From positions 1-64,000 of the forward strand of contig CAJUEG010000006.1 in the NCBI GenBank assembly GCA_910584835.1: 64,000 nucleotides of DNA, read 5' to 3'. This document shows positions 49,809 to 57,969 of this stretch, one piece after another. The position numbers were made by a program, and so were the translations under genes. A model generated the notes under the pieces. That model ran no database searches. It saw only the letters and a program-made list of their open reading frames with translations, and had not been told where the DNA came from. How positions within the stretch are numbered: position 1 is the stretch's first letter; every line of letters begins with the position of its first letter. This stretch comes from an uncultured Oscillospiraceae bacterium. Its GTDB lineage: Bacteria > Bacillota > Clostridia > Oscillospirales > Oscillospiraceae.

Positions 49809-49858
49809 AAGGTACCTTGACAAATGGCACGGAACGGCTTAAAATATCAAGGTACCAA
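49809..49858 (+). promoter_or_regulatory. MarR-regulated promoter with two KpnI-like dyads
   Basis: TTGACA (49817-49822) is 17 bases from TAAAAT (49840-49845). AAGGTACCTTGA (49809-49820) overlaps the -35 box and TCAAGGTACCAA (49847-49858) follows the -10 box. Both are parts of a shared TCAAGGTACCTTGA dyad, so a dimeric repressor such as the adjacent MarR protein probably binds both. Confidence 0.7.
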
Positions 49859-49881
49859 TAGATATGGAAAGGAAGCGTGTC

Positions 49882-50550
49882 ATGAAGCACCATGAGGAAC
49901 ACGGGTTTGAGCATACGGCGCAATATCTTACAGAGGATGTCAACGGCAAGCTGGTGATCAGCCTGCGGGATGTGAGCCATACCATGCGCTCGCTGTATGA
50001 GGGAAAGGGCAGTCAGAAGCGGGTCCTGATGGTGCTGCGCGAAACGGGCACCGTTACCCAGCGGGAGCTGACCCGCCGGCTGGGCATTCAGCCCGGCTCC
50101 GCCAGCGAGGTAATCGCCAAGCTGGAACACGCCGGGCTGGTGAGGCGGACCGCCAGCAAGGAGGACCGCCGCACCGCCGACATTTCACTGACCGATGAGG
50201 GGGTGCGGCAGGCGGAACGCGCGCTGGAGCAGCGCCAGCGGCGGCATGAGGAAATGTTCTCCGTCCTGACCCGGGAGGAAAAGGAGCAATTATTTTCCCT
50301 GCTGGAGAAGGTCAACGCCGATTGGCAGAAGCGCTATCGGGATCGCCGGGATCCCTCCGAGGAGTGCCGTCACGACGGCCATCACGATGGGGACTTTGCG
50401 GACTGCACGGTTCACGGGCATCACAGGCACGGCAGACATGGCGGAAATGAGGTCTGGCCCAGTGGAGACCAAGAGGAGCGGCACCACTGCGACTACGACT
50501 GTGCAAACTGCGCCCACCCCTGCGGCCGGGGCCGGAACAGGCGGGCGTGA
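49882..50550 (+). CDS. MarR-family regulator with His/Cys-rich C-terminal tail
   Basis: This 222-residue protein has a MarR winged-helix core (QKRVLMVLRETGTVTQREL, GIQPGSASEVIAKLEHAGLV, KEDRRTADISLTDEGV) followed by a 50-residue extension rich in His and Cys (CRHDGHHDGDFADCTVHGHH near residue 164, ending CDYDCANCAHPCG). That tail could bind a metal ion such as zinc, or be a redox switch. The ATG at 49882 follows AAAGGAAG. It overlaps the first ABC exporter gene by a few bases and controls it through the two palindromes in the promoter. Repressor/exporter operons of this type normally respond to toxic compounds. Confidence 0.85.
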   Translation: MKHHEEHGFEHTAQYLTEDVNGKLVISLRDVSHTMRSLYEGKGSQKRVLMVLRETGTVTQRELTRRLGIQPGSASEVIAKLEHAGLVRRTASKEDRRTADISLTDEGVRQAERALEQRQRRHEEMFSVLTREEKEQLFSLLEKVNADWQKRYRDRRDPSEECRHDGHHDGDFADCTVHGHHRHGRHGGNEVWPSGDQEERHHCDYDCANCAHPCGRGRNRRA

Positions 50551-50552
50551 CT

Positions 50553-52292
50553 ATGTGGAAGTACATCAAACGCTATCTGCCCTTCGCGGTTCTCGCCGCC
50601 CTGTTCATGGTGGGAGAGGTGATGATGGACCTGGTTCAACCGGGGATCATGCGCCGTATTGTGGACGACGGCGTACTGGGCTTGGAGACCGGCGGTGCGG
50701 GCAATCTGGAGCTGATTGGGATGCTGGGGCTGCGCATGATCGCTCTGGCGCTGCTTGGGGGGCTGTGCGGATCGCTGAACAACGTATTCACCCATATCTC
50801 CAGCCAAAACATCGGCAATGAAATGCGCAAGGACGCCTTCCGGCGGATCATGTCGTTTTCCTTCCCCCAGCTGGACCGCTTCGGCGCGGGCTCGCTGGTG
50901 ACCCGGGTGACCAACGACATCACCCAGGTGCAGAACTTCGTGTCGCTGTTCGTCCGCGTCCTGATCCGCACCAGCCTTTTGACCTTCGGCAGCATGTACT
51001 GCATGTTCCGGCTGAACCGGGAGTTTGGGGCGGTTGTGCTGTGCGCATTCCCCTTTGTGACGGGGTGCATCATTCTGTGCCTGTGGAAAGCCAACCCTCT
51101 GTTCTCCAAATTGCAGGAGCAGCTGGACGCCGTCAATGCCGTCATGCAGGAGGATGTGTCGGGTATCCGCATCATCAAAGCCTGTGTGCGGGAGGCTTAC
51201 GAAAAGGCGCGGTTCGGCAGGGCCAACGACGCGCTGACCGCCACCCAGCTGCGGGTGCTGGTGATTTTTGCCTTCATGAACCCCGCGGTAAACGCCCTGA
51301 TGTATGGGGTAATAGCCGTGATTTTGTGTGCGGGCTCCGCCCGGGTGTCCGCCGGCGGCGCCACCCCGGGCGACATTATGGCGGCGGTCACCTATACCAC
51401 CCAGCTGCTCAACGGCGTGCTGATGCTGGTGATGCTGTTCCAGAACATCTCCCGGGGGCTGGCCTCCTGGAAGCGGATAAAGGAGCTGCTGGACAGCGCG
51501 CCGGAGCTGGCGGACGGCGGCTTTGAGGGCAGCACGGACCGGCAGGGTGAGATTGAGTTTCGTGACGTGTCCTTCACCTATCCCGGCGGCGTCCGGCCGG
51601 TGCTGGAGCACATCAACCTGACCGTTCGCCGGGGAGAAACGGTGGCTATTATGGGGGCCACCGGCTGCGGCAAGACCACGCTGGTGAATCTGATCCCCCG
51701 TTTTTACGATGTGACGGCGGGCGCGGTGCTGGTGGACGGAGTGGACGTGCGGGAGTACCGCCAGCAGGCCCTGCGGGAAAAAATAGCCGTCGCCCTGCAG
51801 AAGGCGGAGCTGTTCACCGTCTCCATTGCGGAAAACATCGCCTGGGGCAGGCCGGGCGCGCCGTTGGAAGCCATCACGGCGGCGGCGGAGACTGCCCAGG
51901 CGGACGGCTTTATCCGCTCCGCCCCGGACGGCTACGGCGCCGTGGTGGCGGAACGGGGCATGAGCCTGTCCGGCGGGCAGCGGCAGCGGCTGTCCATTGC
52001 CAGGGCGGTGGTGAAATCCGCCGAGATATTGATTTTTGACGACGCCACCAGCGCCCTGGATTTGAAAACGGAGGCCGATCTGTACGCCGCCCTGCGGGAA
52101 TCCTGTCCAAAAGCCGCGAAACTCATCGTGGCCCAGCGCGTCGCCTCGGTGCGGCAGGCGGACCGCATTGTGGTGTTGGAAAACGGGCGGGTGGCCGCTG
52201 TGGGCACCCATGAGGACCTGCTGGCAGAATGCGGGATTTACCAGGACATCTGCCGTTCCCAGCTGGGAGAGGAGGCTGAGGGGATTGCCTGA
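50553..52292 (+). CDS. ABC exporter half-transporter, degenerate partner (pair 3)
   Basis: This 579-residue half-transporter has six membrane helices, Walker A GATGCGKTT, a canonical signature LSGGQRQR, but Asp-Asp in Walker B (ILIFDDATSALD) and Gln for the switch His (VAQRVAS). It should bind ATP at a degenerate site and supply the signature to its partner. The sequence pattern parallels pair 1 at 24-28 kb. A GTG at 50547 is an alternative start. It is translationally coupled to the MarR gene. Confidence 0.9.
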   Translation: MWKYIKRYLPFAVLAALFMVGEVMMDLVQPGIMRRIVDDGVLGLETGGAGNLELIGMLGLRMIALALLGGLCGSLNNVFTHISSQNIGNEMRKDAFRRIMSFSFPQLDRFGAGSLVTRVTNDITQVQNFVSLFVRVLIRTSLLTFGSMYCMFRLNREFGAVVLCAFPFVTGCIILCLWKANPLFSKLQEQLDAVNAVMQEDVSGIRIIKACVREAYEKARFGRANDALTATQLRVLVIFAFMNPAVNALMYGVIAVILCAGSARVSAGGATPGDIMAAVTYTTQLLNGVLMLVMLFQNISRGLASWKRIKELLDSAPELADGGFEGSTDRQGEIEFRDVSFTYPGGVRPVLEHINLTVRRGETVAIMGATGCGKTTLVNLIPRFYDVTAGAVLVDGVDVREYRQQALREKIAVALQKAELFTVSIAENIAWGRPGAPLEAITAAAETAQADGFIRSAPDGYGAVVAERGMSLSGGQRQRLSIARAVVKSAEILIFDDATSALDLKTEADLYAALRESCPKAAKLIVAQRVASVRQADRIVVLENGRVAAVGTHEDLLAECGIYQDICRSQLGEEAEGIA

Positions 52293-54102
52293 GCAAAAAG
52301 AGCAGGACCTTGCCGCCCGCAATATCCCCGGCATGATGAACCGGGGCCGGCGCTTCGCCCAGGCGGAACACGCGGAAAACGCCGGGGCGGCGCTCCGGCG
52401 CATTGCGTCCTATTTCGCCCGGGAGAGTTCCGCGGTGCTGGCCATGCTGGCGGCGGTGATTTCCGGCACGGCGTGCGGGGTCTATGCCCCCAGCCTGCAG
52501 AGCAATGCCATCGACATCATCGCGGGCGTCCGGGAGGGCAGCCTGATGGGGACGGTACTGTGGATGCTGGGCGCCTATCTGCTGTACAGCGTGTGCCAGC
52601 TGCTCCAGGGGCTGCTCAGCGCCCGCCTGAGCCAGCGGATCGTCCGGCGGATGAGGGCGGAACTGTTCGGGAAGCTGGTGGATCTGCCTATCCGATATAT
52701 GGACACCCACTCCCACGGCGATGTGATGAGCCGCATGACCAACGATGTGGAGAACATCTCCACCACCATCTCCCAGTCCCTGCCCTCCCTGTTCTCTGGG
52801 GTGCTGACCATTATCGGAACCGTGGCCGTGATGCTGTGGTATTGCTGGCAGCTGGCGCTGCTCAGCTGCGCCACCGTCCTGCTGACCCTGGTGGCCACCA
52901 AGGTGCTGTCCGGGCGGGTACGCAAATTTTCCCGGCAGCGGCAGGCCCTTCTGGGCAGGCTCAACGGCACGGTGGAGGAGATGGTGTCCGGCTACCGTAC
53001 CGTGGTGGCCTATCACCACCAGGACGCCACGGCGGAGGAGTTCTGCGCCGTCTCCGACTCGCTGACCCGGGCGGGCATCAAAACGGATATATTCAGCGGC
53101 GTTATGGGGCCGGTGATGAACTGCATCGGAAATATCGGCTTTGTCATCATCGCAGCCTTCGGCGGATACTTTTCCGTCAATGGGCTGATCTCGGTGGGAG
53201 TCATCTCCGCCTTTATTGTCTACGCCAAGCAGTTCAGCCGCCCCATCAACGAACTGGCGCAGATCTATGGGCAGCTCCAGACTGCCGTGGCCGGGGCCGA
53301 GCGGGTCTTTGCCGTCCTGGACGAGAAGGATGAGGACAAGGCCGGAGATGCGCTGAAGGATGGGCCTGCCGCCGTGCGCTTCCAGGACGTGCAGTTTTCC
53401 TATGTCCCCGGCCGCCCGGTGATCCGGGACTTCACCCTGACGGTACCCGCAGGGAAAAAGGTGGCGCTGGTGGGGGCCACGGGCAGCGGAAAGACCACGC
53501 TGGTCAACCTGCTCATGCGCTTTTATGACGTCGGCAGCGGAAATATCTTCATTGGCGGACAGGATATCCGGGATATCTCCAGAGACGATTTGCGCCGGAA
53601 TGCGGCCATTGTTTTGCAGGACACGGTTTTGTTCAGCGATACCGTTCTGCACAACTTGAAATACGGCGGCGAACACGCTTCGGCGGAGGATGTGGAGCGG
53701 GCTGTCCGCATGAGCCGGTGTGACGAGCTGATCCAAAGCCTGCCGCAGGGCTGGGATACCGTGCTGACCGGGGCGGGGGAGGGCATCAGCCAGGGACAGC
53801 GCCAGCTGCTGGCCATCGCCCGGGCCTTTGTGGCGGACCCGAGAATTTTGATTCTGGACGAGGCCACCTCCAATGTGGATACCCGGACGGAGCGGGCAAT
53901 CCAGGAGGCCATGCAGAAAATCATGGAAAACCGCACCAGCATTGTCATTGCCCACCGGCTGTCCACCATCCGGGACGCGGATTTGATCGTGGTGATGGAC
54001 CGGGGCAGAATTGTGGAATGCGGTGACCATGAGGCGCTGCTTGCCCGGAGGGGAAGGTATTATGAGCTGTATATGACCCAATATGCAGGATTTTCCACAT
54101 AA
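52285..54102 (+). CDS. ABC exporter half-transporter, catalytic partner (pair 3)
   Basis: This 605-residue half-transporter has Walker A GATGSGKTT, a degenerate signature ISQGQRQL, complete Walker B ILDEATSN and the switch His IAHRLST. It completes the asymmetric heterodimer with the preceding gene. The TTG at 52285 was chosen because GGAGG lies nine bases upstream and the gene overlaps the previous one by eight bases; an ATG at 52332 is later. It is regulated together with MarR. The substrate is unknown but is likely a drug-like or amphipathic compound. Confidence 0.88.
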   Translation: MPEQKEQDLAARNIPGMMNRGRRFAQAEHAENAGAALRRIASYFARESSAVLAMLAAVISGTACGVYAPSLQSNAIDIIAGVREGSLMGTVLWMLGAYLLYSVCQLLQGLLSARLSQRIVRRMRAELFGKLVDLPIRYMDTHSHGDVMSRMTNDVENISTTISQSLPSLFSGVLTIIGTVAVMLWYCWQLALLSCATVLLTLVATKVLSGRVRKFSRQRQALLGRLNGTVEEMVSGYRTVVAYHHQDATAEEFCAVSDSLTRAGIKTDIFSGVMGPVMNCIGNIGFVIIAAFGGYFSVNGLISVGVISAFIVYAKQFSRPINELAQIYGQLQTAVAGAERVFAVLDEKDEDKAGDALKDGPAAVRFQDVQFSYVPGRPVIRDFTLTVPAGKKVALVGATGSGKTTLVNLLMRFYDVGSGNIFIGGQDIRDISRDDLRRNAAIVLQDTVLFSDTVLHNLKYGGEHASAEDVERAVRMSRCDELIQSLPQGWDTVLTGAGEGISQGQRQLLAIARAFVADPRILILDEATSNVDTRTERAIQEAMQKIMENRTSIVIAHRLSTIRDADLIVVMDRGRIVECGDHEALLARRGRYYELYMTQYAGFST

Positions 54103-54175
54103 AACAAGATACAATCGCAAGGCTGCCTTTTTATACCGTGCCCTGCCTTTGCCCATGCTTTTCCGCTATTGCACA

Positions 54176-54212
54176 GCGGCCTGTCCCGGGGGTTCCCAGG
54201 CAGGCCGCTTTT
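54176..54212 (+). terminator. Terminator of the MarR/ABC operon
   Basis: GCGGCCTG and CAGGCCGC form the outer stem, with an inner stem CCCGGGGG/CCC, followed by TTTT. Confidence 0.7.
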
Positions 54213-54270
54213 CGACGCTCTGAAATCCGGCGGGGATTTTGGTGCCCTTCGCTCCAGCGCAAAAAAGAAC

Positions 54271-54312
54271 TTGACAAATCGAGCGTTTGTACTATAATCT
54301 GAGGTACAAACG
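54271..54312 (+). promoter_or_regulatory. Promoter of the DNA-repair pair with a palindromic operator
   Basis: TTGACA (54271-54276) is 16 bases from TATAAT (54293-54298). CGTTTGTAC (54284-54292) and GTACAAACG (54304-54312) flank the -10 box, and CAAACGTTTG (54307-54316) is itself a palindrome, reminiscent of a LexA-type site. Repression during normal growth is likely. Confidence 0.6.
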
Positions 54313-54376
54313 TTTGAATTTGCGGGGGGTGTCCACAGATAGGCGGCGCCAGCCCATTGGCCGGGAGGGAAATCCT

Positions 54377-55645
54377 GTGGAGGTTATGGACAAGCTGACA
54401 ATTCTGGCCGATGCCGCCAAATATGACGCCGCCTGCACCTCCAGCGGAGTGGTCCGGGGCGGGAAGCCGGGGAGCATTGGCACCGCCGCCAATTCCGGCT
54501 GCTGTCACACCTTTTCAGCCGACGGGCGGTGCGTCTCCCTGCTGAAGGTGCTCTATACCAACCACTGCTGCTATGACTGCGCCTACTGCGTCAACCGCCG
54601 CTCCAACGACGTGCCCCGGACGGCGTTTACCCCGCGGGAGCTGGCGGAGCTGACCATCCAATTTTACCGGAGAAACTATATCGAAGGGCTGTTTTTGTCC
54701 TCCGCAGTGCTGAAAAGTCCCGATTACACCACGGAGCGAATGATTGAGACGCTGCGCCTTCTGCGCACAGAATACCGATTCAACGGCTACATCCACGCCA
54801 AGGCCATCCCGGGGGCGGACCCCGGGCTCACCTATGAGCTGGGGCTGCTGGCAGACCGGCTGAGCGTCAACATTGAGCTGCCTTCGGAGGCATCCCTCCG
54901 GCTGCTGGCCCCTGACAAGACCAAGGCCGCCATCCTCAAGCCCATGGCCCAGATCCGTGACGGGGCGGCCCAGTCCAAGGCGGAGCTGAAGCTCTACCGC
55001 CACGCGCCCCGCTTTGCCCCGGCGGGGCAGTCTACCCAGATGATTGTGGGGGCCACCCCCGAGAGCGACTGGCACATTTTGTCCCTGACAGAGGGGCTTT
55101 ACCAAAAGTATAACCTGAAACGAGTGTTTTTTTCCGCTTATATGCCGGTGTCCCAGCATAAGAGCCTGCCCGCCCCGGCCGGCTTCAAGCCGCCTCTGCT
55201 CCGGGAGCACCGGCTGTACCAGGCGGACTGGCTGCTGCGGTTTTACGGCTTTAGCGCCCAGGAGATTTTGGACGACAGCCACCCCAACTTTGACGCCGCG
55301 CTGGACCCCAAGAGCGATTGGGCGCTGCGCCATCCGGAGTTTTTCCCGGTGGACATAAACCGGGCGGACTACGAGGCCATCCTGCGGGTGCCCGGCATTG
55401 GCGTCCGGGGGGCAAAAAAGATTGTCACCGCCCGGCGGTATGGCCCAATTTCCTTTGAGGGGTTGAAGCGGCTGGGCGTCGTGATGAAGCGGGCGCAGTA
55501 TTTTATCACCTGCTCGGGCCGGATGCTGCCTGGCCTGCGGCTCGGCCCGGACAGTGTTTACCGCCGCCTGGCTGGGTTGGAGCGGGTGGAATTGGGCGGG
55601 GAGAGCTGGCAGCAGCTGTCCCTGTTTGACGGGAATGTGAGCTGA
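54377..55645 (+). CDS. Putative DNA modification/repair radical SAM protein (TIGR03916-like)
   Basis: This 422-residue protein has the radical SAM cluster motif NHCCYDCAYC, which binds a 4Fe-4S cluster, in a domain of TIM-barrel type. Near the C-terminus it carries a helix-hairpin-helix DNA-binding motif (RVPGIGVRGAKKIV). Members of this family occur beside a DUF4130-type protein and are linked to uracil-DNA glycosylase-like DNA repair, as here. GTG 54377 follows GGGAGGGA, whereas ATG 54386 is only two bases after GGAGG. The gene is coupled to the next (1-base overlap) and lies behind a palindromic promoter. Confidence 0.88.
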   Translation: MEVMDKLTILADAAKYDAACTSSGVVRGGKPGSIGTAANSGCCHTFSADGRCVSLLKVLYTNHCCYDCAYCVNRRSNDVPRTAFTPRELAELTIQFYRRNYIEGLFLSSAVLKSPDYTTERMIETLRLLRTEYRFNGYIHAKAIPGADPGLTYELGLLADRLSVNIELPSEASLRLLAPDKTKAAILKPMAQIRDGAAQSKAELKLYRHAPRFAPAGQSTQMIVGATPESDWHILSLTEGLYQKYNLKRVFFSAYMPVSQHKSLPAPAGFKPPLLREHRLYQADWLLRFYGFSAQEILDDSHPNFDAALDPKSDWALRHPEFFPVDINRADYEAILRVPGIGVRGAKKIVTARRYGPISFEGLKRLGVVMKRAQYFITCSGRMLPGLRLGPDSVYRRLAGLERVELGGESWQQLSLFDGNVS

Positions 55646-56445
55646 TGATTGCGTATCGGTATGACGGCACCTTTGCCGGGTTCCTGACCTGTGTCTGGGA
55701 CGCGCTGGAGGGCAGAATAGAGCCCGCGGCGTTTCTGCTGCCTGACGACGGAGGGACGTTTTGGGAGACGCGGGAGCTGGCCGCGGACAGAGGCAGAGCC
55801 GGACGGCTCTATGGCGCCCTGGCCAGGCGGGTGTCCTCTTCGTTTCAAAAATTGATTGCCCGAGGATTTTTGACCTGCCTGCCGGAGAAGGAGCTGGACC
55901 TGCTGGCGCTGATCCGCCGGGGGCTTCGAGAGGGTGACCGGGTGCGGCTGGATTTGAGCGACCCGGTGATGGCCAGGGTAAATCTCGCGCTGACAAAGAT
56001 GTGGACGGAGTGGGATCATTTGAAGGGCTTCGTCCGCTTTTCCGATTTGGATGGTTTCCTGGTGGGAGAGATCGAGCCGAAGAACCGTGTGCTGCCCCTG
56101 CTGGCCCCCCATTTTGCGGAGCGGTACCCCGGGGAACGGCTGGCGCTCTACGACCGCACCCATCATGAGATTTTTCTCTCCGACCGGGGGCGGTGGAAGC
56201 TCCTGCCCGCGGAGGACTTCCGCATGGGTCCCGCCGAGACGGAGGAAAAAGCCTTCCGGGCCATGTGGCGGAGGTATTATCAGACCATTGCCATTGAAGG
56301 GCGGATCAATCCCAAATGCCAATCCACCCACCTGCCTAAACGGTACCGCCATGTGATGACGGAGTTTCTCACCGACGAAGAGATGGAAAGGGACCTGCCG
56401 GGGCAAGCCCCGGCAGGCTCCTTGGGGGATGGAACGAAAGGCTAG
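55645..56445 (+). CDS. DUF4130/TIGR03915-family DNA-metabolism protein
   Basis: This 266-residue protein is the usual partner of the preceding radical SAM protein. It starts MIAYRYDGTFAGFLTCVWDA and has the conserved REGDRVRLDLSDPVMARVN-like region and WRRYYQTIAIEGRINPKCQ near the end, which fit the family. The last 20 residues (DLPGQAPAGSLGDGTKG) are encoded by a perfect 11-bp inverted repeat and look like an extension. Biochemical activity is unproven, but the context is DNA repair. Confidence 0.85.
   Translation: MIAYRYDGTFAGFLTCVWDALEGRIEPAAFLLPDDGGTFWETRELAADRGRAGRLYGALARRVSSSFQKLIARGFLTCLPEKELDLLALIRRGLREGDRVRLDLSDPVMARVNLALTKMWTEWDHLKGFVRFSDLDGFLVGEIEPKNRVLPLLAPHFAERYPGERLALYDRTHHEIFLSDRGRWKLLPAEDFRMGPAETEEKAFRAMWRRYYQTIAIEGRINPKCQSTHLPKRYRHVMTEFLTDEEMERDLPGQAPAGSLGDGTKG
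56394..56417. repeat. Perfect 11-bp inverted repeat in the 3' end of the DUF4130 gene
   Basis: CCTGCCGGGGC and GCCCCGGCAGG are separated by AA. It lies in coding sequence without a T run, so it is more like a REP unit than a terminator. Confidence 0.5.
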
Positions 56446-56882
56446 CATTCCGTGTCCATCGCCCGGGCATAACGCCGCAGGGGCTATTCCCCTCCTGGTA
56501 TCTCAAAGCGGCTCCGGTATAAACCACACGGCCCAAACCAAGCATCGAGGGCCACATGGACTGTCGATCCTCACAGCCTGCTGACGCGGGTTCTGGTAGA
56601 GACCTGCCGGAAAGTTTTCAGGGGATGGGCAGACGGAGAGCGCCCCGCTATGGAAAGCGCTCTGTGAAGGTCAAGCTGCATCGAATCAATGGGAATGGAA
56701 AACTTTTTTATGGTACGGCTTCCAACGTATGGGGCGCAGGCGGCCGGCCGCATATGAAATAAAGCGCTTCCAGAGAAAACCAGCGGATGAACTTGAATAC
56801 CCTTCCAAATCCTGCGGATAATACAGTTGGAACGATACAAACAAAGCCGCGGAGAGCCGCGGCAGGAAGCAGGAGGAAAACC
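56446..56882. other. 437-bp non-coding region at the left edge of the mobile element
   Basis: I see no credible gene. Composition falls in GC content toward the right. A promoter (TTGAAT 56793-56798, 18-base spacer, GATAAT 56817-56822) and a small GCCGCGGAGAGCCGCGGC hairpin (56854-56871) precede the truncated AbrB-type start. Confidence 0.5.
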
Positions 56883-56918
56883 ATGAAAGCAACCGGGATC
56901 GTGCGCCGCATCGACTAA
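56883..56918 (+). pseudogene. Truncated SpoVT/AbrB-type regulator start (11 codons)
   Basis: An ATG with a perfect AGGAGG site encodes MKATGIVRRID and then a TAA. MKATGIVRRIDDLGRVVIPK is the usual start of SpoVT/AbrB-family proteins, so the reading frame is broken exactly after RID. It is probably cut by insertion of the downstream element, or is a remnant of an element gene. Confidence 0.65.
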
Positions 56919-57144
56919 TGCGGTATAATGGGACAAAGTCGGGAACCGTTGATATGACTGGATTTCTTGCTGATTTTGTCCAAACTTCAAAAAGAAAAAC
57001 CGGCCTTGAGCCAGTCCCGACTACATAAAAACCTCATTGTCAGGAGGTGGAAACCGTTGGGGCAGGAAGGCACTCACTGCACCTGAAGGGAGATGCGGTG
57101 GGTGCCTTTGCTTTTACGCAACTGAAACGGAGGGTTTTATAAAA
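56919..57144. other. Non-coding start of the mobile element
   Basis: AT-rich DNA with the segment ATGACTGGATTTCTTGCTG and no credible gene. It probably holds the left end or a control region of the element. An attachment site cannot be defined without the right end. Confidence 0.4.
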
Positions 57145-57969
57145 ATGAGTGTTATCATTTCGCTGACCAATCAAAAAGGGGGCGTGGGAAAGACCTCCAG
57201 CGCACTGAACCTGGGAGCTGCTCTCAACATTTCCGGCATGAAGGTGTTAGTTATCGACAACGATCCCCAGGGCAACCTGACCGCCGCCCTGGGCTACACC
57301 CCGGCAGAACAATCCCGTACCCTGGCAAATCTTCTGCTGGCCGCCATCGACTATCCGGAGGATTTGGAACTGCACCTTGGCCGCACCATCATACATACGA
57401 GCAGCGGCCTCGATCTGCTTCCGGCCAACCGCCGGCTGGCTGACGCCGCCGCACGGCTCCAGGTGATGCAGCTATCTCAGTACAATGCTGTGGGCGAGAT
57501 GGATCGGGCCTGTGAGAAGGTCATGGCTGCGCTGCTGGAACCACTGAAATCGCAGTACGATTATATCATCATCGACTGCGGATTGAAACACGAGCTTTTG
57601 ACCGTCAACGCGCTGGCAACTTCGGACTACTGCATCATTCCGGTCCAATCTCACTTTCTGGCCAGCGAAGGCATCCCGGACATACTGGAATTGGTCAAAT
57701 CGGTGCAGACAAAATTCAATCCGTCGCTCAAAATCGCGGGCATTCTGCTCACCATGTACCAGTCCAGACCCCAGCTGTGCCAGAGCGTGAAAGCCAGCGT
57801 TTTCGAGGTCTATGGCGAGGACTTCCACGTATTTCAGCGCCCCATCGAGTATTCCATCAAAGTTGCGGAGTGCCCGGCGGCAGGGCAAAGCATCTTTGAA
57901 TATGCCCCCAAAAACGCCGCCGCCGAATCCTACCGCAGTCTGGCGGAGGAGGTGCTGGCCCTTGGCTAA
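57145..57969 (+). CDS. parA: ParA-family partition ATPase of a mobile element
   Basis: The 274-residue protein has the deviant Walker A motif NQKGGVGKTSSALNLG near the N-terminus and the Walker A' and B regions VLVIDNDPQGNL and YDYIIIDCGLKHELL. Such ATPases position plasmids and conjugative elements. The ATG follows CGGAGGG; an upstream in-frame start would add 36 unlikely residues. The ParB-like gene follows at once, overlapping the stop. Confidence 0.93.
   Translation: MSVIISLTNQKGGVGKTSSALNLGAALNISGMKVLVIDNDPQGNLTAALGYTPAEQSRTLANLLLAAIDYPEDLELHLGRTIIHTSSGLDLLPANRRLADAAARLQVMQLSQYNAVGEMDRACEKVMAALLEPLKSQYDYIIIDCGLKHELLTVNALATSDYCIIPVQSHFLASEGIPDILELVKSVQTKFNPSLKIAGILLTMYQSRPQLCQSVKASVFEVYGEDFHVFQRPIEYSIKVAECPAAGQSIFEYAPKNAAAESYRSLAEEVLALG

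Larger units (their letters stand above)
49588..49881. other. Intergenic region: paired hairpins and the MarR promoter
   Basis: An imperfect long hairpin, 49652-49705, has outer arms GTTCAAGG and CCTTTTGAAC and an inner stem GGGGAGCACC/GGGTGCCCC, and is followed by a terminator. It has no recognised RNA family. The remainder is the regulated MarR promoter. Confidence 0.45.
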
